NCBI GenBank assembly: GCA_903863035.1 | Contig: CAIPAT010000464.1 | Span: 1-64,000, forward strand | From: an uncultured Lentisphaeria bacterium | Lineage (GTDB): Bacteria; Verrucomicrobiota; Lentisphaeria; Victivallales; Victivallaceae | Length of the DNA: 64,000 nt | Reading direction: 5' to 3' | Shown: one piece after another, positions 53,513 to 61,581 of the stretch | Layout of the letters: every line of letters starts with the position of its first letter | Numbering within the stretch: position 1 is the stretch's first letter | Made by a program: the position numbers and the translations under genes | Notes under the pieces: generated by a model | Database searches by the model: none | Seen by the model: only the letters and a program-made list of their open reading frames with translations | What the model was told of the DNA's origin: nothing

Positions 53513-55894
53513 TTATTGTATTTTAACTAACCGGAACAGACCAGGAGCAATTCTGATTTGTCCGGATAATTTTTCTTGAGTAAAGTAATCTGTATATTCC
53601 TGCGGCAGTTCAACATTTACTGCGCCAGTTGCCGATTTATTGATGATCAGCATCATCTCTTCTTTGCCGCGGCTGAAGCGCCAGGTCAGCACCTGTCCGT
53701 CTGACTTCAATGCCGGATTCAGTTCAACATTGAAACGTTGCGCCAATTCCCTTATCTTGGCCTGATCCGGATAATGTTTCAGCAATACAATATTTTTTAC
53801 ATTTTCCTCTCCGAAAATTTCACTCAGCGAATCGCCATAACGACTGCCGTCCGGACGTACCGGATAGCTTGGCGCCGCATAGAGTAGCTTATTTCCTTGT
53901 GCCAGCATGGTCTTTAATTCCGCCATTTCTGTCGGGTTGAGTACCGGGATCGGCGTATAATAGAGCAGCATCGAATTCTGCGGCAGTTGAGCATTATAAG
54001 ATATTTTATAGTCAATATTCTGATCAAACAATGATTTTGCTTTTTCGTTCCAGTCCTGACCGATCTGGTTTTTCCAGTTGATCAGATCCGGGTAAACCAG
54101 CGATTCCGGCCAGTACAGGTACAGGCCGCAGCGATGCTCCGTACTGGCAAGAGCGCGGGCCGTCACCGCAAACTCCACAAACAACCGGAAACTATGGCCT
54201 TCACGAGGACCAAGCGCGGAACAGCGGGAACTCAACACGGTCAAGCCCTGCAATCTGTCTTCCGCTTCATTCCGGTTGCCGACTCTGGTAAAGACCATGC
54301 CGTTATGACCGTAAGCCTCGGCCGCCTTCATCGCTTCGGCGGAAATCTTAGCCATCCAGGGATTGGTGTAAACCCAGCTCAGTGGAACAATTCCCGCTCT
54401 GGCATTAGCCGGCGGGAAAAAAGTGGAGTGATTAAGCGCTCCCGGGCTGATGTCCCCGTTCCCGGCATAAAGCTGCATTTTTTCCACGCAACTGCCCTTA
54501 ACTGCATTGCGCATGAAAATCGGCACCGATTCCAGGCGGAAACGGTAAAAGGCATAAAACGCATCGCTCCAGGCGGGACGGGGCAGTTCACTCTTCCCGT
54601 ATTCCGGCAGCTTATTTTCTCTGCACCAGAGGTTGAATGCATTTTTTGACGATTCGCTGTAGTCGCCAAGCAGATTGCCCAGGAAAGTCATCCCGCGTGG
54701 TTCGTCCACAAATATGCCGTCAGCCGTATCTTTAATCGGCGCAATTTCATTGTCATAATTGGAGCTTAATGTCCGCTGAATTCCCGGCGAATGAATAGCG
54801 AAAAAACCTTTCAGTTCCACGAATGATCCATCCGGCTTCAACAGCTTCTGCATTTCCACATTTTCCGCATTCGAGGGAAGGCGTTCCGCATGAATGCCGC
54901 CGGTAACCTTCAGCCCGAGCTTCTTATATTTATTCAAAACGACTGGAGACTTTACGCATATCATGCTGACGCCCATTTTTTTCAGCAGCAGCGCCATCCC
55001 GTCCAGTTCCACATCAGGTGACAAGCTGACCAGACGGCTGACATCCCCGTACATGGTCATATAAATATCTGCGGCTCCAACAACCGGACTATGTTCCGGA
55101 ATTTTGTCGCCGAACAAACGGTCTTTGATAATATCCTGCTCTGCCTGCTGTAATGTTGAATTCTCTCTGGAGACAAAACGATCAAGATTGCCTTTTACTA
55201 TCGCTGCTCTTTCTGCGGTTTCCGGCGGAAATGATTTAATCGCCGGAAGCGGAACATCGTTTGCTGCCGGCGCAATTTCCAACCCGCAAACCGCGATCTG
55301 ATTGGGGGCTTCGAAAGACAATTCCAGACCGCCGTCTTTAATTTCGACATCCGCCGGAAATGCTTTTACCTGTCCGGCGCCGGTGCTCGCATTATCAATT
55401 ATAATTTTGCCATTTGCTTTTACCGTCATATCTTTGCGGAATTCGCCAAGATTCAGGTCGCCGAGATATATCTGCAGGCGATATTTGCCGGGAGGCAGGT
55501 CAACTTTGAACTTGTGTTCATTCTCGTTATAGAAACAGATTCCGTCATAGAGCATTTCATATTGAGGATAAGACTCCTGGCAGTAATACAATGAACTCAG
55601 AACATCATCCCGCCAGTATGGGCGTCCATGACCACTGCTTTTATCAACCCAGCCGTAACCAGTGCCGGCTTCATAATAAGACCAAGGATGAACTGACAGA
55701 TAGCCGGTACAAACTTTACCGGACTCTTTGGCGGCGCCAGATATCTGGGCGTAGAGATTATCCTTCAGCTTGTCAGGCACTTTCCAGCCGGCGGGCGGCA
55801 TGCCGAAATCAAATTTATATGCATTGTTTTCCTCTGCCAGTGCTATCGACATTGCGGCGATACATAAAAGAACATATAATACGGTTGCTTTCAT
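53513..55894 (-). CDS. Secreted protein with malectin-like N-terminus and glycosidase-like barrel
   Basis: From ATG 55894 the protein has 793 residues and a signal peptide ending near ALAEEN. Residues 25-210 form a malectin-like domain (YKFDFGMPPAG, YRLQIYLGDLN, LELSFEAP). The central part (about 260-600) looks like a TIM barrel (GMALLLKKMGVSMICVKSP, TADGIFVDEPRG, NGMVFTRVG). A Rossmann-like region near 640-720 (MAELKTMLAQGNKLLYAAPS) recalls the trimerisation domain of GH42 enzymes, and the end is a small sandwich. An upstream in-frame TTG is possible. Its operon is headed by the pseudopilin. I do not recognise the exact family. Confidence 0.65.
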   Translation of the reverse strand: MKATVLYVLLCIAAMSIALAEENNAYKFDFGMPPAGWKVPDKLKDNLYAQISGAAKESGKVCTGYLSVHPWSYYEAGTGYGWVDKSSGHGRPYWRDDVLSSLYYCQESYPQYEMLYDGICFYNENEHKFKVDLPPGKYRLQIYLGDLNLGEFRKDMTVKANGKIIIDNASTGAGQVKAFPADVEIKDGGLELSFEAPNQIAVCGLEIAPAANDVPLPAIKSFPPETAERAAIVKGNLDRFVSRENSTLQQAEQDIIKDRLFGDKIPEHSPVVGAADIYMTMYGDVSRLVSLSPDVELDGMALLLKKMGVSMICVKSPVVLNKYKKLGLKVTGGIHAERLPSNAENVEMQKLLKPDGSFVELKGFFAIHSPGIQRTLSSNYDNEIAPIKDTADGIFVDEPRGMTFLGNLLGDYSESSKNAFNLWCRENKLPEYGKSELPRPAWSDAFYAFYRFRLESVPIFMRNAVKGSCVEKMQLYAGNGDISPGALNHSTFFPPANARAGIVPLSWVYTNPWMAKISAEAMKAAEAYGHNGMVFTRVGNRNEAEDRLQGLTVLSSRCSALGPREGHSFRLFVEFAVTARALASTEHRCGLYLYWPESLVYPDLINWKNQIGQDWNEKAKSLFDQNIDYKISYNAQLPQNSMLLYYTPIPVLNPTEMAELKTMLAQGNKLLYAAPSYPVRPDGSRYGDSLSEIFGEENVKNIVLLKHYPDQAKIRELAQRFNVELNPALKSDGQVLTWRFSRGKEEMMLIINKSATGAVNVELPQEYTDYFTQEKLSGQIRIAPGLFRLVKIQ

Positions 55895-56003
55895 AAAATT
55901 ATCCAATTTTTCAAATCTTAAACTTTAATATTGAATTCGCGATTCAACGCAGTAAGTCAGTGCTAACCTATGCTATTTAAACTAGTATATTTGCTTGTTT
56001 ATA

Positions 56004-56678
56004 CTATTCTCTTCCACTCCAGAACGGTAATGCCCAGTCCAATGATGAAAGTCCGTTGGATGTTGGAGGTGTATCAACTACAATGCCTTGTTTTACTTTG
56101 CCGACATGACCGTCACAATGTAGCGTATTGGTATAATTTGCATGCCGGAACCGGGGCAGGTTCGCCCCTCCCCATGGCGGATATACTTGATAAGACTTAT
56201 TTTCCGCCAGCATGATTTTGGTTGACGGATTTTTGATCCTTGGACTGTTGACATATTTATTGCTCGCATTCATACCGTAGGAAGTGTACCAGGCGGTGCC
56301 GCTTAAATAAATTTCAGCAACAGGATCTTTGGCCGCGCTCGGGCAGATAAAAATGTGCTGACGCGTTCCCCAGTTGTTACTCGCGATTTGAGCCGCAGGC
56401 AGGTGCGATGGATTAAGTGTATTGTCATAGGCTGCAACTGAACGCATCCAGTGAGTGCCGGAAGCGCCGCCGCCATCGAAGTAATGCATGAAAATCCCAT
56501 TGTTGTCCGACAAATAGAATTGCAGATAGGTGCCAAGTTGTTTCAATTTGTTAGTGCATGAAATCGCATGAGCTTTTTCCCTTGCTTTGGTAAGCGCCGG
56601 CAGCAGCATTCCGGCGAGAATCGCGATGATCGCTACGACCACGAGGAGTTCAATGAGTGTGAAAAATCTTCTTTGCAT
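56004..56678 (-). CDS. Pseudopilin (H-x9-DG family)
   Basis: The 224-residue product begins [12 protein letters not shown] with the prepilin site, Glu5 and hydrophobic helix, and ends with [12 protein letters not shown], the H-x9-DG motif. AAAGGAA precedes the ATG. It is transcribed from its own promoter with the direct-repeat operator, placed between the gene for the solute-binding-type regulator and the two secreted FDFG-type genes. It is the third regulator-linked pseudopilin of the window. Confidence 0.94.
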   Translation of the reverse strand: MQRRFFTLIELLVVVAIIAILAGMLLPALTKAREKAHAISCTNKLKQLGTYLQFYLSDNNGIFMHYFDGGGASGTHWMRSVAAYDNTLNPSHLPAAQIASNNWGTRQHIFICPSAAKDPVAEIYLSGTAWYTSYGMNASNKYVNSPRIKNPSTKIMLAENKSYQVYPPWGGANLPRFRHANYTNTLHCDGHVGKVKQGIVVDTPPTSNGLSSLDWALPFWSGRE

Positions 56679-56724
56679 TTTAAAATTCCTTTCATTATTT
56701 CAGTTTACCCGCTTGCTGAAATAG

Positions 56725-56777
56725 ATTTTACACGGACGGAATAACATTGTCAACGAAGAACATTATGAACATTTAGA
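56725..56777 (-). promoter_or_regulatory. Promoter P2 with direct-repeat operator, pseudopilin operon
   Basis: On the minus strand the -35 is TTGACA (56748-56753), the -10 is TAAAAT (56725-56730) and the spacer is 17 bp. The site GAACATTATGAACATTTAGA (56758-56777, plus-strand reading) begins 4 bp upstream of the -35. These 20 bp are identical to those at 58360-58379. The operator starts 80 bp before the pseudopilin ATG. Confidence 0.85.
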
Positions 56778-56817
56778 TTAGTTAAGAAATACCCGGACTA
56801 CCGCCCGGCTCTTTGAC

Positions 56818-58284
56818 TCAACGGTCAATCCATGAAGCCCACAATCCGCAAAGCCGCTCCTGTCCGTCGTGAAGGGTTCCACCACTTTTCAACCAGTTCA
56901 GCAGCAACTTGCCGACACTCAATCTGAAATCCACCGGGGATGGCGGTTCCAGCGCAACCGGAGTACCGCTTATCTGCTTCTGAAACTTCTCCCATGCCGA
57001 CGCGGCTGAAGCTTGTTCCATTAAATTCTTCTTCTGAAGAGGAGGTATAAGAAATTCATTGCCGGGATTATTGCCAGTCTGCCAGTGTTCCAGCCATGGT
57101 TCAGGACTCACTGCCCAGCGCAGGAAAGTCAACGCAGCTTCCCGGTCTGCCTCATGGGTCAGAACCCAGACCATCGTGTTGCTGAGAAGGTTAGGAACAT
57201 TTGCAGTCCTGGACGGAAATGGCGCCATAATTAATTCATCCGGATTGCGGACAAAAGAATAGTAATTCTTTGCGGCGGAAGACACGGTCATGAGCGCAGC
57301 CGGGCCATTTGCGGCCAGTCGGCCTAATGTTTGCCATTGATTTGATTGCTCCTCAACGATCAAACCGGCCGCTTTTTCCAGATTTTGCAGTTCCTCAAGC
57401 GCGGCAATGCATTCCCGGCTGTACATTATGCCATTCCAGTCGCTCATAGTCAGAATCCAGTTTTCGCCGAGAAACTCTTTAAGCAGGTGTGAGAATATTA
57501 AAAAAACTCCAAGTCCGTCATTCTCCAGTAATAACCCGCCGCCATCAATGCTCAATTTGCGCAGCGCTTTCAGCCAGTTTCCCCAGTTGCCGGATAATTC
57601 CTGCTCGGAAACCTTGCAGCGTTTTAAGCGCTCCCTTGAATAAATGATCGTGCTTAACGAGATGCCTTCGGTCAGATAGCCGTACATTGCACCGTTCACC
57701 AGTAATGCGGAACGAATTTCAGGAAGGAATATTTGCGTTTCCCGGAACGCTTCAGCCGGGTCGGCAATCAGCGGACGAATCAATTTCCTGGCCGCCAGCC
57801 ACGGCAGCGAAGAAAGCGGAATCAGCATAATTGAAGGCAGTTCATGTTCATGCAGTGATACGAATTCAGGACTCATTGTTTCCATTTGCTGAAAATGAAA
57901 GACTTGCGGGATTATTTCAGCCTGATAATCCGGATTTTCCCGCATAAACTGATCAAGCCAGCGCCGGAATAGTCCAGCTCTGACTTTTTTCTCCGGTCTG
58001 CTGGAAAAATGAAATCTGATTTTTTTTATTTCCCCCGGCTGCTTCGGCTTATTTAACAAATAAGTCCCGCCAAACCGGCCTTTTCTGGTCACCAGAATCC
58101 TGTCACGGGTCAAATCGCGAACCACCCTGGTTACGGTGCTGGTGCTGATGCTATAGGTTTCCGCCAGCAAATGCCGCGGCGGTATAAGATCCCCCCGCGC
58201 AAATTTACCGTGGCGCAGGTCTTCGATAAATTTTTCCTTAAATCTGCTGGTGCGGTCCAGTAAAAAATCATTTTCTTTTAACAT
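56818..58284 (-). CDS. Regulator: GntR winged helix fused to a solute-binding-protein domain
   Basis: The 488-residue protein has no signal peptide or membrane segment. Residues 11-78 are a GntR-type winged helix (IPPRHLLAETYSISTSTVTRVVRDLTRDRILVTRKGRFGGTY in shortened form). Residues about 88-450 resemble a family 1 extracellular solute-binding protein (UgpB/MalE type): MYGYLTEGISLSTIIYSRERL, WGNWLKALRKLS, AALMTVSSAA and NTMVWVLTHEADREAALTFLRW. Such domains normally serve ABC importers; here it should sense an oligosaccharide in the cytoplasm. AAGGA precedes the ATG. Its own promoter and two neighbouring promoters carry the same operator just upstream of the -35, pointing to an activator. 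Confidence 0.85.
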   Translation of the reverse strand: MLKENDFLLDRTSRFKEKFIEDLRHGKFARGDLIPPRHLLAETYSISTSTVTRVVRDLTRDRILVTRKGRFGGTYLLNKPKQPGEIKKIRFHFSSRPEKKVRAGLFRRWLDQFMRENPDYQAEIIPQVFHFQQMETMSPEFVSLHEHELPSIMLIPLSSLPWLAARKLIRPLIADPAEAFRETQIFLPEIRSALLVNGAMYGYLTEGISLSTIIYSRERLKRCKVSEQELSGNWGNWLKALRKLSIDGGGLLLENDGLGVFLIFSHLLKEFLGENWILTMSDWNGIMYSRECIAALEELQNLEKAAGLIVEEQSNQWQTLGRLAANGPAALMTVSSAAKNYYSFVRNPDELIMAPFPSRTANVPNLLSNTMVWVLTHEADREAALTFLRWAVSPEPWLEHWQTGNNPGNEFLIPPLQKKNLMEQASAASAWEKFQKQISGTPVALEPPSPVDFRLSVGKLLLNWLKSGGTLHDGQERLCGLWASWIDR

Positions 58285-58326
58285 CGGTATAATCCTTATT
58301 AAGGTTTATCGATCGATTTCAAATAT

Positions 58327-58379
58327 ATTATAAATCTTAAGAACAATATAATCAATAAAGAACATTATGAACATTTAGA
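58327..58379 (-). promoter_or_regulatory. Promoter P1 with direct-repeat operator, regulator gene
   Basis: On the minus strand the -35 is TTGATT (58350-58355), the -10 is TATAAT (58327-58332) and the spacer is 17 bp. GAACATTATGAACATTTAGA (58360-58379, plus-strand reading) begins 4 bp upstream of the -35 and 76 bp before the start codon. The rest of the 303-bp gap 58285-58587 shows no gene or other clear signal. Confidence 0.85.
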
Positions 58380-58587
58380 AATATTTAAGTTAATAATTCC
58401 AATCTTTGTTGAAGGCATTAATGTCAAAATTCGCTGCAATATTCTTACGTCCATCAGCCGGAACGAAAGATATTTAATTTATAATCTAACACGTCTATAC
58501 GTTTTTTAGCTTTTCAGAGTACTATAAAAGCGGAATAAAATCCGGTATTTTACAGTTACGTGCAGTCGTGAGTCATCATGGTTTTAA

Positions 58588-59769
58588 TTATAATTTAAGA
58601 TACTTCGCCGCCGCCTGGATGAAGAAAATCGTTCCGAGATCGCGGATGTAATACGGACTTGCGTCAGTCCCGTCGCGTCCCCAGCCATCGGTAATCGGCA
58701 GCAGTTTTTCCAGGATGGCGCCTTTCAGATAAGCGTCCTGCGGATTTGTGAACTGCATTTTGCAGCAGAAATCTAATCCTTTCTCAATATATGGCAGCAG
58801 TTCATCGGAGCCGGTAAGCTTCATCGCTTCAATGAACATGATTACGGCACAGGCGGTTCCGCTGGTGGCGTGTCCCCATGAATCAGTATTGTAATCCCGG
58901 TAAGTTCCCCGGAACATGCCGCCGTCATAACGCATGGCTTTTTTGTACCAGTCTACAGCTCTCAGAAAAGCGTCCATGAATTTTTCATCTCCGGTTTCCT
59001 TGAAAATCTCCGCCATGGGATAACCCCACCAATAGGCGTGACGCGGATGGATGTTGCCACGTACTGCATTGCAGGGCGCATAATTGATCCAGTTTCCGGC
59101 GGGTTCCTCTTCACGCAACAGCCGCTCTGCAGTTGCAACCGCGATTTCTTTGAATTGCGGGTTATTGTTAAGCCGATACCCCTTGAGAAAAACGGCGTCA
59201 TCGAGCAGCGGACGTCCTGCGGTTCCATAACGACTTGGGAGGAATTCCCCTTTCACATGATTGTAACAATCCTGAAAATAGCCGCCGTTCGCGAGATACG
59301 CACGACGGGACACCCAGTCCAGCGCGTTCAATGCCGCTTCCCGATATGCCGCATTTCCGGTAGTCGCGGATAATTCAAAAAGTCCGTCCAAGCCTTCCAG
59401 TATTGCTGAAGTATTCACTTTGTCATTATCATCCTCATAGGCGAGAATCAAGCCTTTGTCGGTACCGTCTCCCACTACGTTTTTAAGAATGAAATCACCG
59501 CCTGCGACAGCGCCCTCCAGCGCAAAATCACCGGCATAAGGCGCGGCCATGACCAACGCCTTGACTGCCTGCCCAGTATGCCAGACCGGACAGAAGAAAC
59601 CCCACTCACGGCTGGAGACACGATACTCGCCACGGATGGCACCCAACCAGGTTTCATGACGGTGTGTGCGTTTTTCGGCTGGATAAAGTTCTTCATTTTT
59701 GACTTGTGCAACGTCGGTGAGCCAGCGGCAGGAAAGGTTCAAGCGTTCTTTAAGGAGATTCTGTTCCAT
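58588..59769 (-). CDS. (alpha/alpha)6-barrel glycosidase-like protein
   Basis: The 393-residue cytoplasmic protein consists of helix pairs with conserved aromatic motifs: WGFFCPVWHTGQAVKAL, AYREAALNALDWVSRRAYLANGGYFQD, HAYWWGYPMAEIFKETGDEKFMDAFLRAVDWY and DSWGHATSGTACAVIMF. This is the pattern of six-hairpin glycosidases such as GH88, GH105, GH76 or GH127 relatives. No single family fits clearly. It would act on short oligosaccharides. A GGAAAA lies before the ATG. The gene follows a group encoding a GH101-like enzyme, a binding module and a URO-D-like protein, with a 243-bp gap. Confidence 0.65.
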   Translation of the reverse strand: MEQNLLKERLNLSCRWLTDVAQVKNEELYPAEKRTHRHETWLGAIRGEYRVSSREWGFFCPVWHTGQAVKALVMAAPYAGDFALEGAVAGGDFILKNVVGDGTDKGLILAYEDDNDKVNTSAILEGLDGLFELSATTGNAAYREAALNALDWVSRRAYLANGGYFQDCYNHVKGEFLPSRYGTAGRPLLDDAVFLKGYRLNNNPQFKEIAVATAERLLREEEPAGNWINYAPCNAVRGNIHPRHAYWWGYPMAEIFKETGDEKFMDAFLRAVDWYKKAMRYDGGMFRGTYRDYNTDSWGHATSGTACAVIMFIEAMKLTGSDELLPYIEKGLDFCCKMQFTNPQDAYLKGAILEKLLPITDGWGRDGTDASPYYIRDLGTIFFIQAAAKYLKL

Positions 59770-59862
59770 TACTAAAGTTTTCCTGTTTTTTTGAATCTAT
59801 CTACCGAACCGGAGCCTGACATTCGACCATGGTTCGCCGTTTTACTGCCGCCGGGATGGAAT

Positions 59863-59889
59863 TACGAAAAAAGTCGATTTTTTTTCGTA
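59863..59889. other. AT-rich hairpin in the 243-bp gap
   Basis: TACGAAAAAA (59863-59872) and TTTTTTCGTA (59880-59889) form a 10-bp stem with a 7-nt loop. On either strand the stem ends in a run of T, so it could act as a weak bidirectional terminator between the URO-D-like gene and the (alpha/alpha)6 gene. The rest of 59770-60012 shows no clear signal. Confidence 0.4.
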
Positions 59890-60012
59890 CTGCCTGGGAT
59901 GGGGCCCCGACGGACTAAATTCCCGGACTTCAGTGCAAAATGCGTTTATTTGACTATTTATCGACCTCCCGCACCACTCTTGAAATTACAATAAATCTGT
60001 ACATTCAAATTA

Positions 60013-60981
60013 TTAATATTTTGATTTTTCGCTCCAAATCTTGTGAATCAACTCGTATCGTACCAAATCCATTCCCGAATATATGCAGTTGCTGGTACTG
60101 AAGATGTAACCGCCGCCGGGCATGCCGTACTCAATGGCATAGCGGGCGGATGCAACCACTTCTGATTCGCTGCCGGTCTGCATTAATGCGCAGTTGACGT
60201 TTCCGATCAGACAGATTTTATCGCCGGTAAGACGTTTTACTTCAGCAATGTCCACGCCGCCTTGAGGGTCAAGACTGTGCAACGCATGCGGACGGCAGGC
60301 AATTAGTTGATCCAGAATCGGCATAATGTTTCCGTCAGTATGTTTGATCGTATAAAACCCAGCTTCCCGATATCCGCCGATCAACTGCGCCAGATATGGA
60401 GTAACAAACTCGGCAAACATTTCAGGCGGAAAAAACGGGCCGCGATTAAAACAATAATCTGAAGTCAGTACAAAGCCGTCAACAGTTCCCCAGCGTTGAA
60501 TACGTTCTGCACGTTCAAGCATCAGCATAACCCCGTCCTGCGCCTGCTGTTTCATTTTTTCCGGTTCATCGGCAAACTGCATGACAAAACCGGTCATATC
60601 AGCGCCGCCCGGGAGTCCGTAAGTTGAGTCCCCGCCGACCAGGAGCAGATACTGCATTCCCGACTGCTCGCGAATAACTTCAAACAGCCGCCGCTGCGCC
60701 GGTTCATCCCAGCCCCGCGGACCTTTGATATAAATTCCTGCGTGCTCATAACGTGCGGCAACAGCCAGATACAGCCCGGCAACATCCTGAATTTGCAATT
60801 CCCGCTCCCGGACACTCATTTGCTGCCACTGCCGGAAATCGCGATGCTGCGGATGAACCTTGCCGAATGCCTCCATCGTCAGGAAAAATTCCAGTTCCCA
60901 GTGCGGTACCCTGCTGCCGGGCATCGGCGTTTGATGTTCCAGTGCGGCAATAAATGATTCGCGCGGAGTAATTGCTGTCAT
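60013..60981 (-). CDS. URO-D-like protein with H-x-D in place of H-x-C
   Basis: The 322-residue protein has the URO-D pattern: MTAITPRESFIAALEHQ start, FVTPYLAQLIGGYREAGFYTIKHTDGN with His214-x-Asp216, HALHSLDPQGGVDIAEVKRLTGDKICLIGNVN, and a late SNCIYSGM. Asp replaces the Cys of the MtaA-type H-x-C motif, while a late Cys is kept. So a different metal or no metal is likely. Its stop-to-start spacing with the preceding secreted-module gene is 1 bp, so they are translationally coupled although that gene product is exported and this one is cytoplasmic. Confidence 0.75.
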   Translation of the reverse strand: MTAITPRESFIAALEHQTPMPGSRVPHWELEFFLTMEAFGKVHPQHRDFRQWQQMSVRERELQIQDVAGLYLAVAARYEHAGIYIKGPRGWDEPAQRRLFEVIREQSGMQYLLLVGGDSTYGLPGGADMTGFVMQFADEPEKMKQQAQDGVMLMLERAERIQRWGTVDGFVLTSDYCFNRGPFFPPEMFAEFVTPYLAQLIGGYREAGFYTIKHTDGNIMPILDQLIACRPHALHSLDPQGGVDIAEVKRLTGDKICLIGNVNCALMQTGSESEVVASARYAIEYGMPGGGYIFSTSNCIYSGMDLVRYELIHKIWSEKSKY

Positions 60982-60982
60982 C

Positions 60983-61573
60983 TTATTTTTTCACTTCTTC
61001 CGAAGTGATTTTAAAGTCATCCAGAATCAGTTCGGCGGTCTGGTTCGACTCCTTGGTCTGAGCCCGGAAAGTGATACGGGTTACTTTAGTCGGATCTCCG
61101 GATTGCTCTTTGATCTCACGCCGCCACTGCCCGCGTTCGGCTTTGCCTTGAGTGAACTTTACATTAGTCCACTGGCCGGCGCCGGAAATATTGTATTGCC
61201 GGTATTCGTCGGCACGTTTGCCGCTACTGTCATAAAATTCGATCCCGACATTCATTACTTTACCGTCCGGGCTCATTACCATAAATGAAAAAACTTTACC
61301 GGTTATGTCCAAAGGCTTGACCTCGCGGCTAAGCGAAAATGCTCCCGAAGCATCGCTGGAAGTCCATGCAATTCTCAAGGCCCCGTTTCCTTCCTGGAAT
61401 TCATCCTTGTCGGCGCGGATTTTAATATCCGTGCATTTATATCCGTTTTCGGTCTTGAAGTTATCTGCCGCTTCAAAGCCTTCGGCAAGAATCACTTCTT
61501 CCGCACCAGCCTGCAAAGCCATAGTCATTCCAATCAATGCCATGCCAACTAAACTTGCCTTTTTCATCTTCAT
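60983..61573 (-). CDS. Secreted carbohydrate-binding-module-like protein
   Basis: The 196-residue protein has a signal peptide (cleavage near LQAGA-EE, residue 24) and one beta-sandwich domain: NGALRIAWTSSDASGAFSLSRE, GKVFSFMVMSPDGKVMNVGIEFYDSSG, QWTNVKFTQ and a final TAELILDDFKI. The pattern and the final LDDF strand are those of CBM4/9/11-type modules. No enzyme is attached. AAGGAG precedes the ATG. It is 8 bp after the GH101-like gene, so it may bind the same glycan. Confidence 0.72.
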   Translation of the reverse strand: MKMKKASLVGMALIGMTMALQAGAEEVILAEGFEAADNFKTENGYKCTDIKIRADKDEFQEGNGALRIAWTSSDASGAFSLSREVKPLDITGKVFSFMVMSPDGKVMNVGIEFYDSSGKRADEYRQYNISGAGQWTNVKFTQGKAERGQWRREIKEQSGDPTKVTRITFRAQTKESNQTAELILDDFKITSEEVKK

Positions 61574-61581
61574 GATGCTCC

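Noticed and set aside
59770-60012. Riboswitch in the gap before the (alpha/alpha)6 gene
   Set aside because: Only one AT-rich hairpin is visible; no conserved riboswitch core was recognised.
41527-60981. Genuine uroporphyrinogen decarboxylase (HemE)
   Set aside because: Five divergent paralogues lie among sugar genes, with no other haem gene, and their conserved motifs differ from HemE.
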